64,000 nt of DNA from the NCBI GenBank assembly GCA_027858855.1, contig JAQIBV010000063.1, forward strand, positions 1-64,000. The letters run 5' to 3'. Below, one piece after another: positions 54,433 through 63,393 of the stretch (positions within the stretch are counted from its first letter, which is position 1; each line of letters begins with the position of its first letter). The notes below the pieces were generated by a model. The model was not told where the DNA came from. It was given only the letters and a program-made list of their open reading frames with translations, and made no database searches. Both the position numbers and the translations under genes were made by a program. This DNA is from Spirochaetota bacterium. GTDB taxonomy: Bacteria; Spirochaetota; UBA4802; JAFGJZ01.

Positions 54433-54972
54433 TTACAAACTGTCAAATTGTTCACTGGAACAGATTTCACTTAAACCTAACCGTCCAGGACGTTCAGACT
54501 CATCGTCATTATCTGAATCATTTGATTTTTTACCCAGAACAAGCAAAGTGATAATATTAAACCCGTCGGGTATTGACAAAATTTCATGAACCTTATCCGG
54601 TGAATAACCGGCTATGGGATGAGCCACCAGTCCCAACTCCGTAGCACGAAGCATCATTTGGCCTACGGCTATACCCGTGTCAAAAAGATAGTACTCACGG
54701 TCTTTGATAATACAGTCACTCTCTCTTGATGCAAAGACCACCACAACAGCCGATCCCTTGTGCGCCCATTCGTTGCCAGCGCTGTAGGCCTGCTTCATCT
54801 TCTGCAACCCTTCAGCTGATCTTACAAACACGAATTTCCAGGGCTGTTTGTTGTAACAGGAGGGCGCGAGACGTGCTGCCTCTGCCAGTTCGCTGACTAT
54901 ATCATCACCTATTTGGACAGGTTCAATATTACGGTACGATCTTCTGTTATTAATTGCATCTTTTACATCCAT
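54433..54972 (-). CDS. Nitroreductase-family flavoprotein
   Basis: 179 residues. INNRRSYRNIEPVQI and ARLAPSCYNKQPWKFVFV are FMN-binding hallmarks, and GIAVGQMMLRATELGLVAHP is the central helix. Such enzymes reduce nitro compounds, quinones or flavins with NAD(P)H. The C-terminal tail (NDDESERPGRLGLSEICS) is acidic and includes LGLSEI, common in this branch. Substrate unknown. Confidence 0.9.
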   Translation of the reverse strand: MDVKDAINNRRSYRNIEPVQIGDDIVSELAEAARLAPSCYNKQPWKFVFVRSAEGLQKMKQAYSAGNEWAHKGSAVVVVFASRESDCIIKDREYYLFDTGIAVGQMMLRATELGLVAHPIAGYSPDKVHEILSIPDGFNIITLLVLGKKSNDSDNDDESERPGRLGLSEICSSEQFDSL

Positions 54973-54990
54973 ATAATTCCTCCCGTATTA

Positions 54991-55197
54991 TCAGAAATTT
55001 GCTCCAGCCGATACGCTAAACTCACTATTACCGGTTCCAAGATTTCTGGCATAATTAAAACCCAGTGCCGGAATAGCTATTCGCTTAAGATAAAATAAGA
55101 ATACTCCAAGCAAGTTTTTGAAGCTCATTAAGAAGTTATACTTTCTTGTTATCACTATATTCTTTCCAATCTTTGAACTTTTGCATATTAACGGCAA
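54991..55197 (-). pseudogene. Possible C-terminal relic of an outer-membrane protein
   Basis: The last 30 codons of this frame (RIAIPALGFNYARNLGTGNS, then EFSVSAGANF) look like closing beta-strands of a barrel protein ending in Phe. The preceding codons do not look like a barrel, and there is no signal peptide. It may be a remnant; the evidence is weak. Confidence 0.25.
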
Positions 55198-55226
55198 CTA
55201 CCAAGGTATTTCGAAAAAACGTTCAT

Positions 55227-55252
55227 AAAAACGCTTTAATGACAGCGTTTTT
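55227..55252 (-). terminator. Terminator after the TPR-like lipoprotein gene
   Basis: aaaaacgct and agcgttttt form the stem, with T-runs on both strands. It adjoins the stop codon of the frame-restored lipoprotein. Confidence 0.7.
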
Positions 55253-55266
55253 ATTTCACTTTATTA

Positions 55267-56313
55267 TTAAATTTTTTGCGAATTCTTCAAACAATGGTTC
55301 GTTTGTCTGGTACGAGTTGGCTGTTGAAACAAACGATAAATAATATCGATATCCGTTTTTTTGTCCCCAAAAGTGTACATATTAGCGCGTTTTTTTATAT
55401 CATCGATAAACGAGTCAACCGTCCCTCCTGCGGGATTTCTATCAATGGCAATGGCAATCGCGTTTGAATTAACAATCCCATCCGGTTCGGTATTTGGGAT
55501 ATTTAGGACCACAAGACCTTTTTCATAATCATCATTAAAGAGTATCCACCCTTGCGGAATAATAAACTGATAACCGAATTTGCTGTTGGTAAACTCGATA
55601 CCGTAATCGCAATGTACAATATGGTTTCCCCAATAATGATTATTAAGAATAATTGATAATTCTGCAGCGTAACCATCATACGGATTTTTGTGAAGATAAG
55701 CACGTAAGTAATTTAATGAATCGCTAATAAACTTGTATTTGCCTGGTTTTTTGAGCCTATAGTACCCCATTTTTCCAGGTTCAGCCCCCCCATCTTGTGG
55801 GAAGTTCAAAGCATTAAAGAATAACCCCTCTGAAATATAGAGATACACTTTGGGATTGATTTTATCCTCACCTTTTTTAAGTGCTTTAAAAAGAATATCA
55901 AGCCCCTGGCCAATAGTCGCAGGTGAATGAACATAAAGATTTCCAAACTGAAAATAGGCTTCCCATCGGTAAGAATCCATACTAATAGCTTTTTTTAATA
56001 CTTCTTCAGCTTTTTCAAAAGAATCAACTATATCCAGATTATGCGCGTAAGAATTAAGCATCCCATATATCACTTTAAGATCGTAATTGTCAGGATTTTC
56101 TTCTATAAGTTTTTCAAACAGAGTAATGCTTTCAATTAGATCCTGCTTTAAGTCAGATCCTTCATACTGTTCTTTTAGATCGGGGTAAAATCTGCCGAAT
56201 TTGTCTTCGAACTGCTCAAAAAGCTCCGTTTTGTCTGTTATTATTTTTTCAGGTGTTTTAGTACAACCGGATAAAAAAAAAAGAAATACAGAAAAAACAA
56301 CGACATGTCTCAT
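55267..56313 (-). CDS. TPR-like lipoprotein with a 3' frameshift
   Basis: 348 residues as read. A signal peptide ends in FLSGC (lipobox), followed by helical repeats (EVLKKAISMDSYRWEAYFQF) and a C-terminal domain (YQFIIPQGWILFNDDYEKGL). The last 25 codons look wrong. Adding one A to the A7 run (plus-strand T7 at 55356-55362) continues in a convincing frame, GYRYYLSFVSTANSYQTNEP then LFEEFAKNLIIK, to a TGA at 55256-55258 beside the terminator. So a one-base loss is likely, natural or from sequencing. Function unknown. Confidence 0.75.
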   Translation of the reverse strand: MRHVVVFSVFLFFLSGCTKTPEKIITDKTELFEQFEDKFGRFYPDLKEQYEGSDLKQDLIESITLFEKLIEENPDNYDLKVIYGMLNSYAHNLDIVDSFEKAEEVLKKAISMDSYRWEAYFQFGNLYVHSPATIGQGLDILFKALKKGEDKINPKVYLYISEGLFFNALNFPQDGGAEPGKMGYYRLKKPGKYKFISDSLNYLRAYLHKNPYDGYAAELSIILNNHYWGNHIVHCDYGIEFTNSKFGYQFIIPQGWILFNDDYEKGLVVLNIPNTEPDGIVNSNAIAIAIDRNPAGGTVDSFIDDIKKRANMYTFGDKKTDIDIIYRLFQQPTRTRQTNHCLKNSQKI

Positions 56314-56381
56314 ATAACTCTCCTTTGATTCTAAACAATATGATAATCACTAAATAAGTCAAAAACTACAAGAAATTACCA

Positions 56382-57434
56382 TCAATCATTATTCAAATCT
56401 TCAATCCTGCACTTTAACAGATTATATACCCTTTCGGAGTATCTTCCAACCAACCAGAAACTTATTGCCAATAACGCGAAAAAGACGGCTTTATGCGCAA
56501 CATCCCAAAAGTACTCGAAATATTTTGTATACAGGTTAATAAATAGAAACGTGATACCAAATTTTCGGGCAACAGAATCATCATTTTTTAAACCGATTAC
56601 TATCGTAACCAGGGCAGTTAATCCGAAAATCAGTGACCAGATTAGAAGTTCCGTAACCGATGCACTATGCCAGGAAGTGATGTCACCATAATTGCCAAAA
56701 ATTGACATTATCCATAATGATATAAAAAGATAGAGGTACCCCATAGCAGAATTGGAATTGGCAACATGATTGAAACGGCTTTTTTGCAAAAAAAACGAGG
56801 CTGCAACCAAAATTACTCCAAGGAGAACAAATCTTAAGGGATAATTCATACCCAGAAAATAGGCTCCCCATCCCGAGAGATATCCGGTTTCGGTACCAAG
56901 CCATGTTCCAAGAGCCAGCAAGCCTGTAACCCACATTAGTGTTGAGGGAAAGGTAATACCGATCCCCAGATATACAAGAACTGCAAAAAGTATTAGAATT
57001 GAAAAATGACCACTTCCGGTATCAACTGCAACACCCAAAAAAGCCAGGGCTACACCAGTAAGAATTGCACCGATAAAGAGCAGTGATTCATTGGTGAAAT
57101 ATTTGTCCGGCTTTTTCTGTCTTCGAACAAATCCCCAGATATAAAAAGCGACCGAGCAGAATGCTATTATAATAGATTTAAAAAGAGGTGGCATTTTAAA
57201 CAAATTTTTAAGAATTTCAAATATAACATCATCCAAAACCAGAGTAAAAATAGAGATTGCGAGACTGATCGCCGCGATCCAGAAAGAGTAGCGGGCAAGC
57301 CGTTTCCAGTCAAACCGAAGTATACCGATTGATTCTTTAAGCTTGATAGCCTGATCGTCGTTAATGATATCCTTACTGCTCCAGGAGTCGATTACCCTTA
57401 ACAGAAAAGCGTACTGTTTCTTTTTTACGAGCAT
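56382..57434 (-). CDS. DUF2157-like polytopic membrane protein
   Basis: 350 residues. A cytoplasmic N-terminus (DIINDDQAIKLKESIGIL) is followed by about ten membrane helices from residue 48 (YSFWIAAISLAISIFTLVL). This matches the layout of DUF2157/DUF4401-type proteins. It starts 68 bases before the lipoprotein gene on the same strand, so the two may be co-transcribed. Function unknown. Confidence 0.75.
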   Translation of the reverse strand: MLVKKKQYAFLLRVIDSWSSKDIINDDQAIKLKESIGILRFDWKRLARYSFWIAAISLAISIFTLVLDDVIFEILKNLFKMPPLFKSIIIAFCSVAFYIWGFVRRQKKPDKYFTNESLLFIGAILTGVALAFLGVAVDTGSGHFSILILFAVLVYLGIGITFPSTLMWVTGLLALGTWLGTETGYLSGWGAYFLGMNYPLRFVLLGVILVAASFFLQKSRFNHVANSNSAMGYLYLFISLWIMSIFGNYGDITSWHSASVTELLIWSLIFGLTALVTIVIGLKNDDSVARKFGITFLFINLYTKYFEYFWDVAHKAVFFALLAISFWLVGRYSERVYNLLKCRIEDLNND

Positions 57435-57707
57435 TTTCTTTTCCTTTGGTTATTATTGTGAAACATTTGATTCTGCTTATTCCTTATAGACCTCATCCCA
57501 GGCTTTCGCCGCCCCTTCTCCTTAAGGAGAAGGAGGCTCAAATCTTCTGTGGAAAATTGATCATCACTTCTGATTAGTTCTTTCTACTGCTTCCCCTCTC
57601 CTCAAGGAGAGGGCTGGGTGCGCGAAACTACGTTTCGTTCCCTCAAGCAACGCGTTTGTTACACAAACACTGCCTGCTTGGGCACTAGGTGAGGTCAAAG
57701 ATTTAAT
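57435..57707. repeat. Dispersed GC-rich repeat, copy 1
   Basis: From about 57489 the sequence holds gacctcatcccaggctttcg-type and cctctcctcaaggagaggg hairpin segments. The part 57593-57700 (gtgcgcgaaactacgtttcg and on) is nearly identical to 58920-59005. No gene is present. Confidence 0.75.
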
Positions 57708-58334
57708 TCAGCCAACCAGCTTTGCGGCATCACGGATAAGCACTCTGAGCTCTTCCCACTTTTGATCACGTACAAGTTTAGGGCTAACAAGCCAACTGCC
57801 CCCACAGCAAAGAACGTTAGGCAAAGCAAGATAGTCAAGAATATTGGCCGCGTTTATGCCGCCTGTCGGTATGAATTTTGTATCGGGATAAACGGAGGCG
57901 AATGCCTTAAGCATACCTGTTTTGCCGGCATCTTCGGCTGGGAAAAATTTTAACAGTTTAAGGTCGTACTCCATGGCCTGTTCAACAAGAGAGGGATTGC
58001 TGACACCGGGGATAAGATCCTTTCCATGTGATTTTGCAAACTCCACGATTTTGGGATTAAACCCCGGAGCTACAAAAAACCCGGCACCACTACCGATAGC
58101 TTTTAAAACAGAATCACGTGTAGTCAACGTACCTGCACCCACAACCATATCGGGAAACTCTTTCCGGATTGAGCTGATCGCTCCTGCTGCAGCCGCACTC
58201 CTGAAAGTGATCTCCATAATCGGTAGATTTTGTTCTACAAGGAGATCGGCCAGACGCAGCGCCTGCTCCTCACGCTCTACAACAACAACGGGAATGATTT
58301 TATGTTTCGTAAATACCTGACTATAATTATCCAT
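57708..58334 (-). CDS. eda: 2-dehydro-3-deoxy-phosphogluconate aldolase
   Basis: 208 residues. It cleaves KDPG to pyruvate and glyceraldehyde 3-phosphate. The catalytic Glu is E41 in MEITFRS, with R45 beside it, and the Schiff-base lysine is K129 in LKLLKFFPAE. FIPTGGI forms the phosphate site. Edd is not nearby, so it may serve uronate or other sugar-acid breakdown rather than a full Entner-Doudoroff pathway. Confidence 0.95.
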   Translation of the reverse strand: MDNYSQVFTKHKIIPVVVVEREEQALRLADLLVEQNLPIMEITFRSAAAAGAISSIRKEFPDMVVGAGTLTTRDSVLKAIGSGAGFFVAPGFNPKIVEFAKSHGKDLIPGVSNPSLVEQAMEYDLKLLKFFPAEDAGKTGMLKAFASVYPDTKFIPTGGINAANILDYLALPNVLCCGGSWLVSPKLVRDQKWEELRVLIRDAAKLVG

Positions 58335-58349
58335 AACTTTTCCTGATTC

Positions 58350-58766
58350 TTAGATCTGAGGCCCACTTCCGAGAACCATTTTGCCGGTAAAATAACGTTT
58401 ACGGTTTTCAAGCGCCTCTTGCAAAAACTTTTCCGGGCCAAGTTGCTTAATGCGACAAAGATTATATACTTTCATATTATGAGGAAGACGATCGGCCATA
58501 TCCTGTGCAGGTATCAAGTAGTTGCACGGGAAATCCGAGCACTCGAAACAGTAATCTACTCCTTTTGTCTGCACACATTCCAGAGTTTTACAGCCCTCAT
58601 GAATTACACATCCATTCTGATCGAGGCAACCTTTGCATTTTATCTCTTCAACTGTTTTGTTCATATTGGCAGCAACCATTTGCTGTATATCTATTCGGGT
58701 ACTGCTTTGATGCAGCTCACAATTAATACAATCAATACCACAAGGTGCAATGTCACTTCTATTCAT
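58350..58766 (-). CDS. DUF3795 cysteine-rich protein (copy 2)
   Basis: 138 residues. Cys pattern: IAPCGIDCINCELH, IKCKGCLDQNGCVIHEGCK and YCFECSDFPC. It is related to 53808-54245 but clearly diverged. Metal binding is likely and the function unknown. It is 15 bases upstream of eda on the same strand. Confidence 0.85.
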   Translation of the reverse strand: MNRSDIAPCGIDCINCELHQSSTRIDIQQMVAANMNKTVEEIKCKGCLDQNGCVIHEGCKTLECVQTKGVDYCFECSDFPCNYLIPAQDMADRLPHNMKVYNLCRIKQLGPEKFLQEALENRKRYFTGKMVLGSGPQI

Positions 58767-58869
58767 AATCTTCTCCTTAACCCAGTTGAGCTTCCTAAAT
58801 TTTGTTACTCATAATTCAGATTATTAATAGTATTCTGGATCTGTCTACAAAGATTTTTTCATTCATTTT

Positions 58870-59005
58870 GACCTCATCACGGGCTTTCGCCGCCCCCTTC
58901 TCCTCGAGAAGAGAGGGCGGGGTGCGCGAAACTAACGTTTCGTTCCCTCAAGCAACGCGTTTGTTACACAAACACGGCCTACTTTCGGCGCTGAGTGAGA
59001 TCAAG
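58870..59005. repeat. Dispersed GC-rich repeat, copy 2
   Basis: It matches 57489-57510 and 57593-57700 almost base for base (gcgaaacta-acgtttcgttcc, caagcaacgcgtttgttaca). It appears to be a collapsed version lacking the middle of copy 1. Confidence 0.85.
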
Positions 59006-59091
59006 AAAGTTTCTTTTTTGTAGTATAAACTGTGAAGTGACTGTGCAGGTAACGATGATTCAATTCGATTATATGAGGGGGTATTAAGGAG

Positions 59092-59160
59092 AATTTTTCT
59101 CGCAAAGGCTCGAAAAAACGCTAAATATTTCGCTTTGAGGACAGCGAAAATATTTTTGCT
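59092..59160. repeat. Dispersed hairpin element, tandem copy 1
   Basis: Head aatttttctcgcaaaggctc, then a long stem with apical segment cgctttgaggacagcg. The next copy follows after eight bases. Confidence 0.8.
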
Positions 59161-59167
59161 TATTGAC

Positions 59168-59240
59168 AATTTTTCTCGCAAAGGCTCGAAAAAACGCTGA
59201 AAAATATCGCTTTGAGGCCAGCGATTTTTTTCAGCTTTAT
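59168..59240. repeat. Dispersed hairpin element, tandem copy 2
   Basis: The same head as 59092 but a different stem (gctgaaaaatatcgct pairing with agcgatttttttcagc). The apical loop tttgaggcc is kept. Confidence 0.8.
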
Positions 59241-59246
59241 TACAAA

Positions 59247-59284
59247 AAAAAGAGGAGTCATTTCTGAACCTCCTCTTGTGTTTT
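59247..59284 (-). terminator. Terminator-like hairpin
   Basis: On the minus strand aagaggag and ctcctctt pair around 12 bases and run into eight T. The stop codon of the 62-codon frame lies in its loop. Confidence 0.55.
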
Positions 59285-59446
59285 GTCTTTCGTGTGTAGA
59301 CATTTTTTGGTGTTTCTGTTTTGGGCGGCGGTGTCTTGAGCCGAACCCCGGAGCGCATCATCTTGAGAAGCTCCTTTTGTGTGATTTTTTCTTTCACTCC
59401 TTTCCTCCATCTTGCTACATGCATCAGCTATTTTTTTAAAAGCCAT
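59258..59446 (-). CDS. Doubtful small ORF in two competing frames
   Basis: A 62-codon frame (MAFKKIADACSKMEERSERK) is very hydrophilic and ends exactly in the loop of the terminator, but it lacks a good ribosome-binding site. In another frame a GTG at 59397 has a perfect GGAGG upstream and reads KEKITQKELLKMMRSGVRLK, then YTRKTKHKRR, before running on through the hairpin repeats. At most one is real. Neither has a recognised domain. Confidence 0.3.
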   Translation of the reverse strand: MAFKKIADACSKMEERSERKNHTKGASQDDALRGSAQDTAAQNRNTKKCLHTKDKTQEEVQK

Positions 59447-59550
59447 CTTCTGACAGATAAGCTCTTAAAACCCATTTTTTTTGATTATTTCATCCAAATA
59501 TCCTGTCAGAACCTGCCTTTATCCTGCACCCTATTGTAATAATAATAGCT

Positions 59551-60906
59551 CTATCTGTCAAGTATCACAACAATTTTACGGCGAACATTTGCGCGTAAAA
59601 CCAGAAGCCCAATAGATGAATGGTTACTCCGACCTGCCAGAACCTGCTCAAATTCATATGAGTTACGCACGGGAATACCCTCTACCTCCTGCACCAAATC
59701 ACCTGCAATGATACCGGCACGAGATGCCGGAGAGTCTTTTTGGACATCGACAACAACGGCTCCATACTTTTCGGTGATACCAAACTTATAAGAGCTATCC
59801 TCATCAATTGAAACAACACGCATTCCCTGATTGGGAAAAACAGATTTTTTACCTGATAATTCGGGCATTGGCATCTCGGTTAGGGTAACCTTTATTGAAA
59901 GACTCTTACCATCACGAATAAGAATAAACGTAACAGTTATTCCCGGTTTAAGACCGGCTACCTGTTTGCGCAATTCACTAACCGTGGCAACAGCAGTACC
60001 GTTTATCTTATCAATTATATCATCCTGGCGCAACCCGGCCTTTGCGGCCGGTGAGCCTTTAATAACACCGGAGACAAGAACCCCGCTCTTTTTAGGAACC
60101 TTCAATCGCTCGGCTACCTCGTCAGTAAGTTGCTGAACCTGTACACCAAGAAAGCCTCGAACTATTTTTCCCGACCGTATTAGCTCTTCTGTAATTGCAC
60201 GCACCTGGTTTGACGGTATAGCAAATCCAAGGCCATCACTTCCTCCACTGCGCGAATATATTGCAGTATTTATGCCGATAAGTTCTCCCTTTATATTAAC
60301 AAGGGCTCCTCCCGAATTGCCAGGATTTATGGCTGCATCGGTCTGTATCAGGTTTTCATAATCTGAAAGTCCAAGATTATTGCGATTAATTGCACTTACT
60401 ATGCCCATTGTAACGGTATGCGATAAACCAAAAGAATTTCCAACCGCGATTGCGATCTGCCCTGGTGCAAGTTTATCCGAATCGGCAACTTCAATAACCG
60501 GAAGCTCGGCTGGTACACTACCCTTTATCTTTAATACAGCGATATCCGTTGGTGGATCAGTTCCCACAACATCGCAGAGATACTCTTTAGTATCAAAAAG
60601 TACTATTTTAATTACAGGTGAATTTCGTATTACATGATAATTAGTAACGATGTATCCCCGTTTATCAATTATTACACCAGATCCCATGGCGCTTTTCTGC
60701 TGCCGGGGAACCGGAAGCCCGAAGAGGCCTCTTGTAGGCTCACTACTTTCAGACTCGCCTATTGTACTTACCACCGAAGGCAAGACCTTGGCCGCAACGG
60801 CTTCGAGCTCTTTATTAAGATCCTCGAGAGATGCGGAGAACAGATTAAGAACCGGCATGTATGCCGTAATCAGTATTATAAGAACAGTTACCAAAGTTTT
60901 TTTCAT
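59551..60906 (-). CDS. htrA: HtrA/DegP-type periplasmic serine protease
   Basis: 451 residues. A signal peptide (about 1-25) precedes the trypsin-like domain with the triad H91 (TNYHVI), D121 (TDIAVL) and S198 (GNSGGA). Two PDZ domains follow (about 250-335 and 355-445). It degrades or refolds misfolded envelope proteins. It appears to be monocistronic. Confidence 0.96.
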   Translation of the reverse strand: MKKTLVTVLIILITAYMPVLNLFSASLEDLNKELEAVAAKVLPSVVSTIGESESSEPTRGLFGLPVPRQQKSAMGSGVIIDKRGYIVTNYHVIRNSPVIKIVLFDTKEYLCDVVGTDPPTDIAVLKIKGSVPAELPVIEVADSDKLAPGQIAIAVGNSFGLSHTVTMGIVSAINRNNLGLSDYENLIQTDAAINPGNSGGALVNIKGELIGINTAIYSRSGGSDGLGFAIPSNQVRAITEELIRSGKIVRGFLGVQVQQLTDEVAERLKVPKKSGVLVSGVIKGSPAAKAGLRQDDIIDKINGTAVATVSELRKQVAGLKPGITVTFILIRDGKSLSIKVTLTEMPMPELSGKKSVFPNQGMRVVSIDEDSSYKFGITEKYGAVVVDVQKDSPASRAGIIAGDLVQEVEGIPVRNSYEFEQVLAGRSNHSSIGLLVLRANVRRKIVVILDR

Positions 60907-61157
60907 GTTTAACTTCCGCCGTTAGTTTACCATTTTCCGGTTTAATACCGGATGTGTACCTGTTAAATCAGACTATTGCATAGACTCTATCTTCAAAAAT
61001 CCTGAAACAATGAGATTTTATCAATCAAACACCTCTTACAAAGAAAGCATTTATAAAACGTCCTGTTATCTTCTTTATCGACTGATAGCATTAAGCTCTA
61101 TAACTAATAATAAAGCGTTAATTAGTCTTTAACAATAATATACGTTTATAATATTTG

Positions 61158-61565
61158 CTATCTTTTAACAGCATCAGGTTCATATTTTTTCAGAAATGAG
61201 ATAACCAGATCCCCAATCATGCGTGCCCCATAATCATTCTGATGCACAGTATCGACTGTTAATTGCAGTCCTTTTTTTTCAGAAATTTCATTCCCTACTC
61301 CTCAACTATTATATCATCGACCATACGGCGGACACTTACCGGATCAGGATATGAGTCAACATAGCCCACACGCGCAAGCATATGCACTCTTCCGTTAAGC
61401 TTTATTTGATTCAAAAACTCTTTTTCGAAATTGTCCTATTCGATTTATCCTTTTAATATCAGAATCGTGTTTCACCTCTTTAAATCCGGAACGGGTTGCC
61501 GTGCATGACAATAACACAGTTAGTAAAACTGAACATCCGGCTAAAATCAATATATACGCTTTCAT
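61158..61565 (-). pseudogene. Broken SGNH/GDSL-type lipoprotein hydrolase gene
   Basis: An intact start (ATG 61565, AGGAGG upstream) gives a lipoprotein signal (LLTVLLSCTATRSG), then the frame breaks. A second frame reads RVHMLARVGYVDSYPDPVSV and stops at a TAG, and a third restores a GDSL-type C-terminus (GLQLTVDTVHQNDYGARMIG) with the expected Asp and His. Most of the catalytic domain is missing. It starts on the last base of the barrel gene stop and was once coupled to it. Confidence 0.65.
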
Positions 61566-62455
61566 TATTTTCCTCCTAGCTTATACCCAAGTATAAATAC
61601 AGCTCTATAAAATGTTAAACTTCGAGTATTATCTTTATCAATTCTGCGAGTCTGATAAAAATCGTTATCACCGGTTCCTTCTATGTAATTGCGCTCTGTT
61701 CTGAATTGAACCAGGCATGTCCCAGATAATTTTTCAGTGAAATCAAACGATACAAGCGGACTTATTGTCCATCGTACAAGGTCATCGCCCCAGTCAGAAC
61801 CATTTTTTGTATCATATAACCTAAGATCCGACTCGAACAAAACTCCAATCATACTCAATTTCACAGGCATTTTGTAACCAATAAAGTAATTAGCGTAATA
61901 GTTTAAGCCATTGCGATTTTCACCCTCATCGTTTTCGTACATCCACGATTGATCGTTATCTGCCGAAGTTAATCCCTGGTAAAAACAGCTGTGATAAGTT
62001 CTAAAAAGCAGATGATTCCATTCGCCAGGCATAATTGCAGCAAGATCAAACTGAAAGGCTCCTCCCAGTCCTGCACCGTACACAACTCCATCACAATTGT
62101 CACCAACCAGACGATTGCCGGTTTCTCCATCAGGTTCGTTTATGCGTAAGCCGTCGGCCAGATCGATATTCCAACCGGTACCGGCCGAACCTGCAGCAAC
62201 AAGCTGCAGAAATGGCACAGGTGTCCATACCGCCTCACTTTCGGCTTTAACAGTTACAGGAGAAACTGATCCTTTAACCTTTAAGTCAGTATTAGCCGGC
62301 AGCACAAAGGTATAATCCGCGCTTGCCTGAAACTCAGGCAATGTTGATGCTGTTAATGACAGATTAGCACTGTTTTTTTCGGGCTCTTGTGCCAGAACCG
62401 GTAATGACAGCAGAACAATAATACTAATAAGCATGATTCTAATTTTTCTTTTCAT
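61565..62455 (-). CDS. Outer-membrane beta-barrel-like protein, unknown
   Basis: 296 residues from the ATG at 62455 (TGAGG upstream). A signal peptide (IMLISIIVLLSLPVLA-QE) is followed by alternating strands (SLTASTLPEFQASADYTFVL, WTISPLVSFDFTEKLSGTCL) typical of outer-membrane barrels. Family not recognised. It is coupled to the broken SGNH gene by a TAATG overlap. A longer frame to 62569 is rejected because it places residues ahead of the signal peptide. Confidence 0.75.
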   Translation of the reverse strand: MKRKIRIMLISIIVLLSLPVLAQEPEKNSANLSLTASTLPEFQASADYTFVLPANTDLKVKGSVSPVTVKAESEAVWTPVPFLQLVAAGSAGTGWNIDLADGLRINEPDGETGNRLVGDNCDGVVYGAGLGGAFQFDLAAIMPGEWNHLLFRTYHSCFYQGLTSADNDQSWMYENDEGENRNGLNYYANYFIGYKMPVKLSMIGVLFESDLRLYDTKNGSDWGDDLVRWTISPLVSFDFTEKLSGTCLVQFRTERNYIEGTGDNDFYQTRRIDKDNTRSLTFYRAVFILGYKLGGK

Positions 62456-62757
62456 TTTTAGCCTCACAAGATCAAAGTTTAACAGGCGCCTCTGCAAAAC
62501 AGTTGGTTTAAAAGTCACCAGGTGCACTGCATGTTGCAAAAAAAGGATCGAAAACCGTAACCTTATCATCTCCAGCGCATCACACCAGGTTCTGCAAGCT
62601 CTACTGATTCATTGCGAAAATCACCGCAGTATTTTGATTTACAGCATAAATAACAACTTTATGCTGGTAAACGATTAATTTAATCCAATAGTGCAGGATT
62701 CAGAGTGTTTGAACGACTGAATAACGCAAAACAATAAATGACCATTATGGAGAACCA
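62456..62757. other. Divergent intergenic region
   Basis: 302 bases between the barrel gene and the SRPBCC gene. I see no gene, no terminator and no strong promoter match. Confidence 0.5.
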
Positions 62758-63300
62758 ATGAGGATACAGCGACTTCTTTTCATGGCGATTCTTTTCACTC
62801 TCTCCGGTACTACGGCAACGGCCGAAGAACCGATCAGTTACTCTATAGATCAAAACAATAAACTTACTGCCCGATTTGAGCTTGATGGCACTCCGGGACA
62901 GGTGTGGAAATTAATCACCAATTACGAGCAATCTCACCTTATTATGCCAAACGTAAAGAAGACCATAATTCTTTCACGTGAAAATAATGTGGTAACGGTT
63001 GAAACGACAGTTGGAACCGGCCTCTTTTCTATGACCTACACAGCCATAATGACAGAGATTCCACGTGAACGCCGCCTTATCTGGCAGCAAAAGAAGGGAT
63101 CATTCAGTAAGAACAACGGAAGCTGGAAACTGACATATCTTGATGACAACCGTACAGCTGTGATTTATCAGATTGAAATGGATCACGTCATGCTGCCAAA
63201 CGGTCTGCGACGCAAGCTTGTTAAGGGAAGTGTTCCGGATCTTTATGAGTCCCTACAAAAACATCTTAAAATAATGAACTACAATGGAAAAGTTGAATAA
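62758..63300 (+). CDS. Secreted SRPBCC (START-like) domain protein
   Basis: 180 residues. A signal peptide (LLFMAILFTLSGTTATAEE) is followed by a SRPBCC/polyketide-cyclase-type domain: VWKLITNYEQSHLIMPNVKK, VTVETTVGTGLFSMTYTAIM and a long C-terminal helix (PDLYESLQKHLKIM). Such domains bind lipids or other hydrophobic ligands in a deep cavity. A periplasmic lipid-binding role is possible but unproven. The start follows TGGAGAACC. Confidence 0.8.
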   Translation: MRIQRLLFMAILFTLSGTTATAEEPISYSIDQNNKLTARFELDGTPGQVWKLITNYEQSHLIMPNVKKTIILSRENNVVTVETTVGTGLFSMTYTAIMTEIPRERRLIWQQKKGSFSKNNGSWKLTYLDDNRTAVIYQIEMDHVMLPNGLRRKLVKGSVPDLYESLQKHLKIMNYNGKVE

Positions 63301-63393
63301 TCCTCTCAGACTTTTTCTTATGTGACACCACTTTTTATGTTGACTCACATCTGCCCTGTTACCACTATTCTTATGTACTCAAAGCAGGGATGA

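Larger units (their letters stand above)
58767..59550. repeat. Repeat-rich region between DUF3795 and htrA genes
   Basis: It contains the second GC-rich dispersed repeat (58870-59005), two tandem copies of the hairpin element (59092-59160, 59168-59240), a terminator-like hairpin and one doubtful small gene (59258-59446). Confidence 0.7.

Noticed and set aside
58948-59424. A 158-codon minus-strand frame
   Set aside because: Two thirds of it are translated hairpin repeats; only its first part could be a small gene, noted under 59258-59446.
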